From positions 2,418,001-2,482,000 of the forward strand of contig CM074695.1 in the NCBI GenBank assembly GCA_037367355.1: 64,000 nucleotides of DNA, given 5' to 3'. This document shows positions 8,893-19,725 of this stretch, piece after piece (the first letter of the stretch is position 1; each line of letters starts with the position of its first letter). Below the pieces are notes generated by a model, which was given only the letters and a program-made list of their open reading frames with translations, made no database searches and was not told the origin of the DNA. Both the position numbers and the translations under genes were made by a program. Source of the DNA: Neoscytalidium dimidiatum. Taxonomy: Eukaryota > Ascomycota > Dothideomycetes > Botryosphaeriales > Botryosphaeriaceae.

Positions 8893-11800
8893 TCAATCTC
8901 CGGCGAAAAAACCCGCATTGGGACCATGTGTACTTACCCTGTTCCTGCGGCCACCTGCTGCCGCAGTTTGTTGTTGCTGCACTCCTTGCTGGCCCATCTG
9001 AGGAACACCGTAACCCATTGGTGGGTAACCGAATGGTGCCTGAGGCGTAACTACTGGAGAGCCCTGAAAACCCATCATGGGGGCAGGGCCGGGCTGACCG
9101 AAACCAGGGGCCATGCCAAGGCCTGGCGCACCGCCAAGAGGGCTGTTGCGGAAGGCTTCCGCAGGGCCACCAGTCGCTGCGGGAAAGCCGTTCATGCCGA
9201 CACTGCCAGGCATGCCACCCATGCCATTCATGGGTGGGTATCCGAAAGCGGCCGGACCCCCACGAGACTGCTGTTGAGCGGCTGCAAGCATTGCTTGTTG
9301 ATACTGCGCAGCAATGGCGAGGTTAGGATTCGCTCCAAATCCGCCGAGACCGTTGGGAAGGAATGCGGGCTGGTCAAATCCTTGGCTATCCATGCTGGCG
9401 GTGCGCTGGAGATTCAAAGTAGGGTCGAATTGCGGCTGAGGCATTCCGGGAGGGAAGAACGGGCGGTTGATCTGACTATCAGGAGTGCCTGCAGATTGCG
9501 GATGCGCCGCTCCGTTCGAAATGTTGGCCTGCTTGGAGCCAGGGCGAGAGGCCGGTGACATGTCGCGAACGTGGTTCTCCCGCGCGTTCGGGCCACCACT
9601 GCGAGTAGACAGTCCGACCTCATCCATGAGTCGCTTGTAACCCTGCGCGGGTTGTGCCTTGATGCGAAGAAGAACGTTGCGAACATTCTGCACAACTTCA
9701 GGGCGAATCTTCTCATCGAAGAACGGCGTGGTGAGGACCTTGAAGATGAGCGTTGCGCCACAAGACTGATCGCGGAGAATAGCTTCAAGTGTCTCATCAT
9801 TGGGAGAGAAGAAGAGAGCCTTCAGGACAGTATCGCGAGCCTCCGGTTCGTTCCTCTGGTTGATAATCTTCAGGACCGTGAGGTAGGCAACCTTGTGTGT
9901 GCATAGGTGGACCAGATGGGGAACAAGTCGGGGCGCAAGAACGGTACGGCGGCGAGGGAATGTGCAGGTATCCAGGAACCACGTCAGGAGCAGCGCACCG
10001 TTGGCGTTAGTCGCAAGGTGGACGCTGTGGAGGGCGATCGCAGCCGCAATCATCCGCTGCTGATCCTTAGTGGCGAAATGACTCTCAAGACACGCTCTCA
10101 TAGCCCTTGCACCGAATCTGCCTTGGGCGAGATCCCAAAGACGGCTCAGCATCACTTCGAATATGAAGTTATTGAGAGGGCATTGGTAGCGCAGGCAGCC
10201 CTGCATGACATAGTTGCCAAATTGGTCGAGGAACAGAGCCATCGAGTAAGGACGCAGGCTGTCAACCACCATCTTCATGAGAACAGGAGTCCTGGCTACG
10301 TCAATAATCTTCTGCGCAGCCCAGGTGCCGTTCTTGTGCACGCCAATCTCTGCCATGTGAGGCGCAATCTCCGCGAGCATGGCCTCCTTCACACTCTCCG
10401 AACAGTACTCAAAGAGCTTCTGAACCACGGTGTTACCCAAGTAGTCAGAAGAGAGCTCTGCAACTTCCGGAAGCATTGCCATAGCCACATCTTCGATCTC
10501 AGATTGGGTACAAGAGTTGTTATCGATCCTCTTGCGGATTTCGCGCAGCCTGGGTGCATCATGAACTCTATTGTGAGAAGGCTCCGGAATCGGCGGGATC
10601 TCAGTCTCGTACTGGTCATTCTCAAAAGCGTGCGTTACATTCGCTGCGATGTTGATGGCTTCTTCGTCCGTCGCACCCAGCTCCTTGACGATCTGGGCGA
10701 TGTCGCCCTGCATCTCCCTCAGATTGGGGGTAGTCAAAGGCGCAGAGCTAGAATCGGGGCGCACGTCCTTGGCTTGGCGGTTGACAGCGTTACCAGCTGC
10801 CTGAGCCGATCCATCTCCTTGGGTCTTCGAGTTCGGGTCCGGGCTAGGGGAAGGATAGAGTCCGTTGTGACCCGGTGTACCAGAAGCGCTGGGGACCTTA
10901 GCGTACCCAATGCGGACTGGGCCAGCACCTGGGAAGATCTCCTTGCCATTCAATTGCTGTTTCGCACGAACGGCGCTCTCCAAATTCTCGAAGTTGACAA
11001 ATCCACAATTCTTGTGTGTGAGGACTCTGGTCGACTCGATTGGGCCGAAAACGTTGAAGATAACGTTCAGAGACGAAACAGTCGTGGATGAAGGGATGTT
11101 GCCTAACCACAAAGCTCTTGTGGGACCCTCAAGTGTGTTCTCCTCACCTGAGGTCTCAGGCATTGGTTTTCCATTGAGGTTGAGGCTTTGGACTGCTTCT
11201 GTCAACCCACTGTATTCGGCTTCTTCGTTCAATTGCAGGTCAGATGCGTTAATGCTGCTGTCGAGCCTAGAAGCAGTAGGTAGATAGTTTCGCAGGAGAC
11301 GGGTAGATGGAGACTCGAGAACACCTGCAGTGCGAGCTCTTGGACGACTCGCGCTTGCAAAGTTGGCAAAGGCCTGCACCTCGAGGTTGTGCTGACGAAC
11401 GGCTTCATGGATATTCGCATACGCAGCGGCGCTAGCCTCAGCCGTGGGGGTCAGAGTTCCACTGTACTGGCCGTAAGGACCCATGTGTTCCATCTCTTCC
11501 TCCTCTTCATCAGCATATTTCTCCTTTGCATTAACAGAGTAGGACCTGAAGCGATTTGCAGCGTTCTGCTTGTTCATAGCAGCCAGATTAGCGATCATAT
11601 TCGGCTGAAGGGCAGCCCTCTGATTCTCCAACATAATCTCGATATCCGAAGGAGCCAGCGTGGCACGTGCCTGCTGCGGCGTGTCGACAAGTCCAAGGTA
11701 ATCCAACGTCTTGACATCGTTGTCGGCGAGCGACTGGCTTGAGAAGTGGGACTGGGCAGGGGACGAAGGGCCCTCCGAGGAGCGGATGCTTGCGAGGGTG

Positions 11801-12601
11801 TTACCGCGCTCACGACCACTCGCCCAGTTCGACGAGAAGACGGATGAACCGAAGGGATTGGAGTTAGAGAGATAGCCGGGGCGCTGAGGCATCGAGCCAG
11901 CCCTCATGCGCGAAAGCATGGCAGAAGACTTTGTAGCAGACCCGCCCGAGCCGAATCCTCCCAAATCGGTCGGGGTGTGTGAGCCCGGCTTGAAGGGACT
12001 GGTCGACGGAGTAGGGCGGGAAGTCTGCGGAAGGAGGGATGCCTGAGGCTTCAGGCCGTTCAAAACACCTGCAGTCGAAAACCTAGAGGGCAGAGTGCCA
12101 GCCCTGGTCCTCCGGGTCGATGCGGTCTGCTGGGTAGTCTGTTCCATGCCAGTGCCGGCATTGAAGTCCGGGAAGCTCTCGCCGTTGGGCGACTCGGGGA
12201 TAGTCTCCCGCAGAGGGGTGGAGTTTCCGCTTGTCGGAGGACCCCAGACTTGAGGGTTGAGACCCTCTTGGGCCTGGATCTCTCTAGCCCTAAATGGTGG
12301 AGTTAGGTCAGACCCTGAGAGACGGAATGACGTGGGGCAATACGTACCGCTTAGAAAAGAGCCTTCCGCCGTACTCATGAGACGGGGAGCCGGCGCCCAT
12401 GCGAGCGGTTGCGGCAGCGTTTCCGATAGCAGCCATACTGTTGCCGTTGCCGAGTGGGTATCTCACGTTGTTCCCCGAGGTGGGGGGCTCAATGGGCGAG
12501 GTGGCGGCGGTGGACGAGCCGGAACGCGGCTGGTTCGGGGTGAGCTGAGGCAGGTAGTTCAGGTTGATATGGTGCTCAGGCCTCGAGGTCGGAGGAGCCA
12601 T
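8893..12601 (-). CDS. PUF (Pumilio) RNA-binding protein with RRM, JSN1/PUF2 type
   Basis: Exon 1 runs 12601-12348 and exon 2 12289-8893; the 58-nt intron (12290-12347) has GTACGT..TTTAG borders and a CTGACCTAAC branch region, and joins in frame to give 1216 residues. An ATG at 12378 lies in a different frame of exon 1 and is not the start. Residues 1-470 are Ser/Pro/Gln-rich; an RRM follows at about 476-550 (LWLGNIP as RNP2, NCGFVNFENL as RNP1), then PUF repeats at about 693-960 (LGNTVVQKLFEYC, NGTWAAQKIIDV, FGNYVMQGCL, FGARAMRACL), and a Gly/Pro/Gln/Met-rich tail. RRM plus PUF is the architecture of yeast Jsn1/Puf2, which bind mRNA 3-prime UTRs to control stability and localisation. The stop lies shortly after a perfect donor, so the very C-terminus is uncertain. 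Confidence 0.9.
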
Positions 12602-14420
12602 TATGAATTAAAGTCGAATCCTGTATGGCCCTTGAGAATTTTCAAAGCTTCCAAAGGACGAAGACGGGCGCGCTCTCAATTACCAAAACCAGGGCTGAGG
12701 CGAAAAATGGGCTTGGTGCCGGCCAAAGGAATGTAGCGGCGACTGAGGTCGCCGTGGTGGACCGAGTCGAAGGACTGTGCTGCGGGTTGGCGCTCGACGT
12801 TTGCTGTCTCGCGGCCACTGTACAAATGGCGCCCTGAGCTCGCAGGCCTGCTGACGTAGGGAGCAGCGGTGTCGGGCCAGAGACTGGCGAGGGTGTGAAC
12901 TGGAGCCAGCTGCGCGTCGCGGTCGCGGTCGCGGTCGGAGGCGAGACGTGGAGAGGAGTCGCGCGTGGAGAGTGCTGGAGTCGCGACGGGACGGGGGCAA
13001 TTAGGGCGGCAGCGGCAGGGTCTGGGGCCGACGTCAAGGGGAAGCTCTGGTGGCCGCAGTGACGGGCGCCAGAAAGCTCACACGACGGGCGGGCTCGGTG
13101 GGCGGGTCCGGAGGGCCAGAATGCACGGCGGCGCGTTCAAGGAGCGACGGGCGGCGATGCAGCGAGCGCGACGAAGGACTGCAGGTGCTTGCTGGGCGGG
13201 TGCGAGCGCTGGCGTGCGTGTGGCGTGGGCTCGAGGAAGAGGCGGATTATACACAGACGCAGCCAGTGGAATAGACAGGCCACGAGCAGGCCTGGAGAAG
13301 GGAGGTACGAATTACGACAGGGCTGATTAAAATGACGGCCGCAACGCTCGGGACGAAAGGGGACAGGCGAGGAGTAGCGGAGGGCGGGAGGGTGCGAGGG
13401 TTGGTGGTGGTGGTGGGGATGGATGGAAGACAGGCGAGCGAGCGAGCAACAGCGGCAGCGGCAGCGGAAGCAGCAGCAGCAGCAGCGGTGCCCTGTGCCT
13501 GAAGATGCGCCCCGATCAGAGCAGCTACCGCGGCGGAACAAGCAGAGAAACAGCGCGCACAGGTCAACGCGTGGGCAAGCGGCCAGTCCGCGACGAGAGG
13601 CAAGAGGCGTCGTGGCTTCAGCGAAAGACAAAAGCCAGCTCACTGGCCGCCGGCGGGCGCCATCCCATCCTGAAACACCTAATGGCGCGTCCCGAGGGGG
13701 TGCAGTGCGTCCTGCTCTGCCTCGCGAGGGATTGCCCTGCATTGACGCTGTCCTGGCAGCTGGCAGCGCAGCCTCCGCCTTCGCCTCCGCCTCCGCGAGC
13801 TGACGGTGGCAGTGGCAGTACCTGTTTCTCGCTCGCGGTGCCAGGCCCCGGGTCCCAGCCCCTCGCGCTGCACGGCCAGGCCGCGGACAGCGCCCGCCTG
13901 CGACATCACCCCGCGACGCAGCGGCCAGCCGGCCTCGTCTGCGACCTTTCTCCAGCCCCGGTCGGGCCACAGTGTGTGCCTCGAGCGCGCGCCCGGACTT
14001 GCGATCAGCGACCTCAGCGCGAGCCCGGACGCTGGACGCGCTGCTGCCACACTGCGGGAGCAATGGGTGTGCTGGGCAGCGCCGTTGATTCGGCCCTACG
14101 TGCGAGCGCGTCCTGGTCCGCCTGGGCGCCAATCAGCGCCCGCGACCTGATGTGTTTGATGTTTCAACGACCGGGGCGCGTTTCGCCTTTTCATCCCATC
14201 ACCTCTGCCTTCCACCCCCGGCGACTCAGCGTCCCGAGGCTCGCGATTCTGCCCCAGCCCAGCGCCCACGAAGCCCTCCTGCATGACATGCAGCAGCAGA
14301 AGACACCCTGTGATTCCGTTTTAGCCGCCGACGCGACCGTTTCTTGTCCGCCGTGCCACACGCGCATAACTTCCCCTACGTCACCCGCCGCTCTCCCTCC
14401 GCTAGCTGCCATCCCGCACC
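12602..14420. other. Shared divergent promoter of the PUF and VPS72 genes
   Basis: About 1.8 kb of GC-rich DNA between two divergent starts. Long overlapping frames on both strands reflect high GC, not genes. It contains a CAG/CGG-rich trinucleotide tract (13449-13488). Confidence 0.5.
13449..13488. repeat. Imperfect CAG/CGG trinucleotide repeat
   Basis: AGCGGCAGCGGCAGCGGAAG followed by five CAG units, in the divergent promoter region upstream of both neighbouring genes. Confidence 0.8.
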
Positions 14421-16565
14421 ATGTCTCAGGACCGCGACCCCAGCATGCGGCCGTCGTCGCCTGAAGCCGCCAACGATGCTGCCAGTAGCTCCTCCGATGC
14501 CGAGCCTGCTATGGTGGTGACCCGCGCCCGCCGCTCCAACGCCGGCAATTGGATGCGAAAGCTGCTCGAGCAGGAGGAGCGGCCGGACGAGCAGCCGGAC
14601 GCACAGGACTTCTATAACAACGAACACTGGGCGGAGGATGCCGATGACGGCGAATTCGGCGGCGCCGACGCCGTGGCCCCAGAAGACGTGGCTCTGGAGT
14701 CTTCGGGCGACGAGGACGAGGATGAAGGCGAGCAAGACGACGAGGACGCCGGCGAGAAGGCTCTGCGCAAAGAGGAGCGCCAGCAGAAGCTGCTGCAGAA
14801 ACGCAAGCGACGAGACCCCTTTGCCCAGGCTGCTCTGCAGCAGAAGAAGAAGGCAAAGACTACCGCACAATCCACCCCGCAAGAGTCGATGCCACCGCCT
14901 CCACGCCCGAAGAAGAAATCCGAACGCGTGTCTTGGTTGCCCGAGGCCACCGAGGGGCCTGTTCGATCCTCGTCGCGACGCCTCACGGTTCAGAACAAAC
15001 AGAACCTCACACAAGGGCTGGAGGAGAAGGAGCGCCATCGCCTGCATGTTCTGGAGATAATGAAGAAGGCGGAGAAGCGAAAAGAGAAGGATCAGCCGAA
15101 GCCCATGAGCCAAGAGGAAAGACTGGCGGAAGCCGCCCGGGTAGAGAAGAGGAACAGCAAGACACTGAGCCGATGGGAGGAGTCAGAGAGGCAAAAGGCT
15201 GAGGAAAACAAGGCTCGCTTGGAGGCTCTGAAGAACCGCAAACTCGAAGGGCCTTTCGTCCGTTACTACAGCGGTCCCTCTCTGTGGGTGAACGATAAGC
15301 TCAGGCACGTGGGCAAAGATAACTGCAAAATCGAGGACCTTGATGATGAGTCCCCAGCAGTGAATGATGTCGTCAACACGTCTACTGAGTCCGACTCCAC
15401 TGCCATTCCTCCGCCGACCAGTGCATCTGCAGACCAGGCCGGATCGCAAGAAAATAACGCCAATCAGCAGGAATCCTCGTTGGTTACCAAAGCAGAAGAA
15501 GCTCCAACCAGTTCCACAGAAACTCTTGAGGCCGGCAAGCCTGCTGAAGGTGAGGTGAAAACTCAAAACTTACCTGTCGATGAACAAACCTCCCAGTCGC
15601 AACCGGAAAACGCGCAGTCCTCTCAAGTGGAGCCCTCGCTAGCACAGCCATCAGAAACGCAACAGTTGCAGTCGCAGGAAGCTCCAACACAACCGTCTGT
15701 GGCCCAACCAACGGATGCCCAGCCTTCTGAACCCCACCTTTCTCAAACGCTCTCGTCTGAAACCCAGCCATCCAATCCTGTGGCTGCGCCCGCTGAGCTA
15801 CCATCTGGACAGGGCCACAACATTATGTTTGCTCCGCCTCAGTCAGCTGGAGGTTTTCTAGATGGCATCTTCGACTGGGCATCCATGGACGCTAACCAGT
15901 CCAATGGAGCATCTGCCCAGCGGCCTTCGTCTTCACAGTCACAATTGCCTCCAGCAATGACACTTTCTGAGTCAGCTAAAGAAAGCAACGCAGGGGAAGA
16001 GCCTATCAAACCCCCCGGCGAGCAAGCTCCGTCTCAGCAAGCGCAATCCGATCCTCCCGCTCCGCCGCCACGAAGAGTTATTCTGCGTGCTGTGCGCAAC
16101 CTAATCATCCTTCAGAACTTCGATTCACTTCGTCCACGCGACAAAGATGCGCTTTCCCGTGTTCTATTCAAATGGCCTGCCGGTATGCCAATTGCCCTCC
16201 CAACACGCCCTCCTCCTGGCCGCGGCGCTCGCAATGCTCACTTGCCTCACCGCGAACTTTGTTGCATAACCGCCCAACCTGCTCGTTACCGCGACCCTCT
16301 TACTGGGCTGCCATATGCAGACGCATTCGCATTCAGGAGTATTCGTAGGTTTGTAAGTGGGCTTGGAGGAGGCATGGGAACGGCAAGGTGGAGCAACCTG
16401 CTGGGCTGTTTTGTGGGTCCTAAGTCCGAAGGTAGGTTCGCCGTGGCTAAGGGTGTTCCGGAGAGATTTCTGGGGAAGAAAAAAGAGGCAGAACCGGAGC
16501 AAGATGAGGCGCCAACCCAAGAAGAGCGATCCAAGGACCAGGATGTCAAGATGGAAGGAACCTAA
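14421..16565 (+). CDS. SWC2: SWR1-complex subunit VPS72/SWC2 (YL1 family)
   Basis: One exon of 714 codons; the ATG sits in a good context (CGCACCATGTC). YL1/Swc2 is the histone chaperone subunit of the nuclear SWR1 remodeller and recognises H2A.Z-H2B for exchange into chromatin. N-terminal signatures are RARRSNAGNWMRKLLE, the acidic H2A.Z-binding stretch (about residues 70-115), the basic KRKRRDPFAQ, RVSWLPEAT and the coiled, charged helix with LEGPFVRYYSG. A long S/Q/P/E-rich linker (about 300-530) contains loosely repeated AQPS/TQPS units. The YL1_C domain closes the protein: YRDPLTGLPYADAFAFRSIRR near residue 640. Single-exon structure and family are clear; the linker makes it longer than yeast Swc2. 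Confidence 0.94.
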   Translation: MSQDRDPSMRPSSPEAANDAASSSSDAEPAMVVTRARRSNAGNWMRKLLEQEERPDEQPDAQDFYNNEHWAEDADDGEFGGADAVAPEDVALESSGDEDEDEGEQDDEDAGEKALRKEERQQKLLQKRKRRDPFAQAALQQKKKAKTTAQSTPQESMPPPPRPKKKSERVSWLPEATEGPVRSSSRRLTVQNKQNLTQGLEEKERHRLHVLEIMKKAEKRKEKDQPKPMSQEERLAEAARVEKRNSKTLSRWEESERQKAEENKARLEALKNRKLEGPFVRYYSGPSLWVNDKLRHVGKDNCKIEDLDDESPAVNDVVNTSTESDSTAIPPPTSASADQAGSQENNANQQESSLVTKAEEAPTSSTETLEAGKPAEGEVKTQNLPVDEQTSQSQPENAQSSQVEPSLAQPSETQQLQSQEAPTQPSVAQPTDAQPSEPHLSQTLSSETQPSNPVAAPAELPSGQGHNIMFAPPQSAGGFLDGIFDWASMDANQSNGASAQRPSSSQSQLPPAMTLSESAKESNAGEEPIKPPGEQAPSQQAQSDPPAPPPRRVILRAVRNLIILQNFDSLRPRDKDALSRVLFKWPAGMPIALPTRPPPGRGARNAHLPHRELCCITAQPARYRDPLTGLPYADAFAFRSIRRFVSGLGGGMGTARWSNLLGCFVGPKSEGRFAVAKGVPERFLGKKKEAEPEQDEAPTQEERSKDQDVKMEGT

Positions 16566-16774
16566 AGGTGTTGATGCACCAGTATGGCAGGGTGTTGGAG
16601 CACTTGTATAATTTTATGTGCGTCAATGAAGTCCGCACGTCCTTAATGTACCTTATGATACCCTGTAATAGCTTATACATTCTTCCACAAACCCAGCCCA
16701 CTCACTACAGTCATCGGCATCTATTGAGGGAACAAAATGACACTTCGTCTTTGTGTAGCACCGATCTTCTCTAT

Positions 16775-18499
16775 CTACAATGGTATGTCCTTTGCATTTT
16801 CTTTCCAAAAAGCGCACCGTGTCTTCAACATGGCGATATTAGTTTGCTCAAAACCATCAGACTTTACAACCCACTCTCTCCCGGTCTCGAGGCTTGGTAC
16901 TTCGGCCTCCGAGCCATCAGTCAACTTGTGCGCATTCGGATCTTCCGTCTGGAAGAAGCTAGCCATTGCCCCGGTCAAACCCTGATAAATCAGAGGCTGT
17001 GATTTCTGGACTGCGTTCACCTGATTCCACTACGCAAGAAAATCCGTTAGCGCTTTCCACCACTTCCAGCAGCAGCAATACCAAGAAAAAGGCGAGAAAA
17101 TGGGAGGGGCACTTACGAATTGCGTGTCGCTTCCATGCTTCGCCGGGCTGATCGTGTACTCGCCCAGATATCCCTTCCGCGCCTTCTCCGCGAGCCAGAG
17201 CCCGGGACACGCCAGGACCGAATCGCGAAACACCATGCCGGCCCGGACGGTTGTGGTATTCCAGACCGCCTCCTCGGCGACGCCGCTCGCGGGATACAGC
17301 GCCTTCAACGCCGCGATCTGCGCGTCCGAGAAGCGCGGCAGGTAGCCGCGCACCCACGCGTCGAACCCGGCCTCCGAGCTGTTGAACCCGCCCGACCCGG
17401 CCGCCTGGCCCAGGCCGCCGGGCACGAAGTTCTCGCCCTCGTGCGTGTTGAACGTCGCCCACACGACGAGGTCCAGGTCCGGGTCCGGCTCGCCGCTCGC
17501 CGCCGCCGCCGCCGACAGCGGCGCGCGCACGAACTCGCCGTCCACCACGGGCGCCCAGTTGAACGAGCTGGTCGTGTACTGCCGCAGCGCGCTGATGGCC
17601 AGGCTCGCGCTGCGGACGGCCTGCACGTCGGCGGCCTTGAGGCACGCCAGCCCGTCGGCGGCGGCCCCGCAGCCCGTCCGCGCGACCAGCTCCGCGTACA
17701 GCGCCTCCGCCTCGGGCGCGTCGGACGCGTACGTCTTCGGCCAGAACGGGCTGCCGGGCAGGGCGGCGCGGAAGAGCCGCTCCCCGGCGGGCCGCGCGGC
17801 GTTCGCGAGCGCCTGCGCGATGACGGAGCCGCCGCCGGCGGACTGGCCCTGCACGACGACGCGGGCCGGGTCGCCGCCGAAGGCGGCGATGTGCCGGCGC
17901 ACCCAGCGCAGGGCGGCGTCCTGGTCGAGCAGGCCGGCGTTGAGGTCGGCGGTGGGGGAGGCGGCGACGGCGCGGCCGGGCAGGAAGCCGAAGGCGTTGG
18001 TGCGGTAGTTGGGGTAGACGACGATGAAGTCGTTGAGCGAGGAGGCGTTCAGGACCGGGTACATGGAGGGCGGGAGCGCGAAGGAGGCGCTGCCCTGGAT
18101 GAAGCCGCCGCCGTAGAAGAGGACGAGGACGGGGCGTTTGGGCGGCGTGATGGTGGCGGCGTCCCAAGGGCGCGAGTACAGGCCCAGGTAGAGGCAGTCT
18201 TCGGAGCCGTTGACGGTGCGCTGCGGGCACATGTCGAAGGGCTGGTCGGTGTCGTACGTGCCATTGGTGATCGGGGCGGGGGGTTGCGGCGCGCGGAAGC
18301 GGTTCTGGCCGGCGGTCGAGGCGCCGAAGGGGATCTTGCGGAAGTAGGTGATGTTGTACTCGGCGTTGTAGCGGCCCTGGAAGGTGCCGTAGTCGAGCTC
18401 CACGATTGGGTCATCGTATGCTGACGTGGCCAGCAGGAAGGTGAGGAGTAAGAGGGAGAGGCGCAGGAGAGTGCTGCTCCTGGTAAGGTTAGCCATCAT
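16775..18499 (-). CDS. Secreted type-B carboxylesterase/lipase
   Basis: Exon 1 is 18499-17117 and exon 2 is 17029-16775; the intron 17030-17116 (GTAAGT..CGTAG) joins in frame as ..DTQF|WNQVNAV.., giving 545 residues. It is an alpha/beta-hydrolase of the cholinesterase/carboxylesterase family that cleaves carboxylic esters. A hydrophobic signal peptide (residues about 10-27) precedes YDDPIVELDYGTFQG. Signatures seen: the type-B motif SEDCLYLGLY, oxyanion-hole GGGF, nucleophile GQSAGGGS, and the triad His probably in SPAKHGSDTQF. Several N-glycosylation sequons (NIT, NGT, NGS) support secretion. Without splicing the frame would end in a false hydrophobic tail. It is divergent from the alpha-galactosidase, so both may share extracellular-nutrition control; the actual ester substrate is unknown. 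Confidence 0.92.
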
Positions 18500-19725
18500 G
18501 TGCGGCGACGCTCTCTTTCCTTGTTCCTGGCGCCTTAGCCACTATTCTGGATAGGTTATCTTTTATGTCTTGCAGGGCAGACTCACTGCTCGGGAGATCT
18601 ACATGTCAACGTCTTGCGGGGTAGATTGATCGATTGTTTTTCCGCCTATGACGGAATGGCGGGAGCGAGCCGCAATGCTTTAGGCTATGCTGCCGGCTTC
18701 CGTTCGGCCATGATAACAACGAGGCAGAGTATTCTGGCTTCGTGATAATGCCAAGCTTTCCGCCTCCAGGAACGGTTTTGGAAAAAGGTGGACCGCTAGT
18801 AGATGATCGGGGTTGAACTGGTCTTGAAGAAGGTGCTTGCTGCGCGTCAATGGCTGTGGCCTTCGGCAGCATGAATCGCAGCTGCTTTCTCGGTGAGGAA
18901 AGACATGGCAGTGCCGACTTGGCTTTCTGCAAGCGGGCTGGTTGCCCTGAAGTCGCTGAGTCGGTGAGCAAGGTCGGCTCATGTTTAGTCCGGAAGCTGT
19001 TTGTGGCTTCCAGCGCACGTGGGCTCAAGCTCATCAGACGCTCGCGCTTAAAGTCGCGCCGTTCCCAGGTTTCGGCTCCGCGATGGTCATATCAACGCTC
19101 CTTCGACGCTCCGTCCACACCAACGGCAAGGCTCGCACGTGGTTGAAACACACTGGCGTCCCGAGATGGGCGTTCGGCTGGCTTCTGGGGACCTCAACGG
19201 CGGAGCGGATCTGAGGCCCCCCATGTTGCTCTCGAAACAGCCGCCTCTCGTCTCTGGGACTCGCCTGATACCGCTTCTCACCAGATTGAATGTTCCCTGC
19301 TTTTCGATGATTCCAGATGACTTGGGGGCCACCGGAGCTGCAGCGGGACGCCATCTCTGCAAATGGCAGGTGCCATCGTACTCGGGTTTAATTGCTGCCC
19401 CCGGTCGTCTCTCCCCGCAATCTCCCCGCATGGCGTGCCGCGAGCGAGGTCGATCTCCGCCGGGAAACGTTGCCCTGGCTGCTGTTCTTCGCACGCATTT
19501 GGCCCGACCAGGCCACACCGGCGTGACCTCCCTCTGCGGCTCTAAATCTGCGCGCTCCTCCCACCGGACCGCTCCCGAACTGGGCTTAACGGGCCGCCCT
19601 ACATCATAGAGGGACAGAAAGCGGAGCGGCCCCACCAATGTTTGGCATAGATGTATATAAGGTGACGGCTTTATTGCTTGCCTGAATGGCACGATGCCTG
19701 AGAGCTTTCTTTGTCAGCTGCAGCC
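18500..19725. other. Divergent promoter between carboxylesterase and alpha-galactosidase
   Basis: No gene seen. A TATA box (19654-19660) serves the galactosidase side. CCCCAC at 19631-19636 is GTGGGG on the other strand, which fits the carbon-repressor CreA consensus SYGGRG; one such site is weak evidence. Confidence 0.5.
19654..19660 (+). promoter_or_regulatory. TATA box of the alpha-galactosidase gene
   Basis: TATATAA 66 bases before the chosen ATG at 19726, a typical position for a strongly regulated fungal secreted-enzyme gene. Confidence 0.5.

Noticed and set aside
17120..18424. Plus-strand frame of 434 codons opposite the carboxylesterase
   Set aside because: Antisense shadow caused by G/C-ending codons on the true strand; composition is V/R/G/E repeats without a fold signature.
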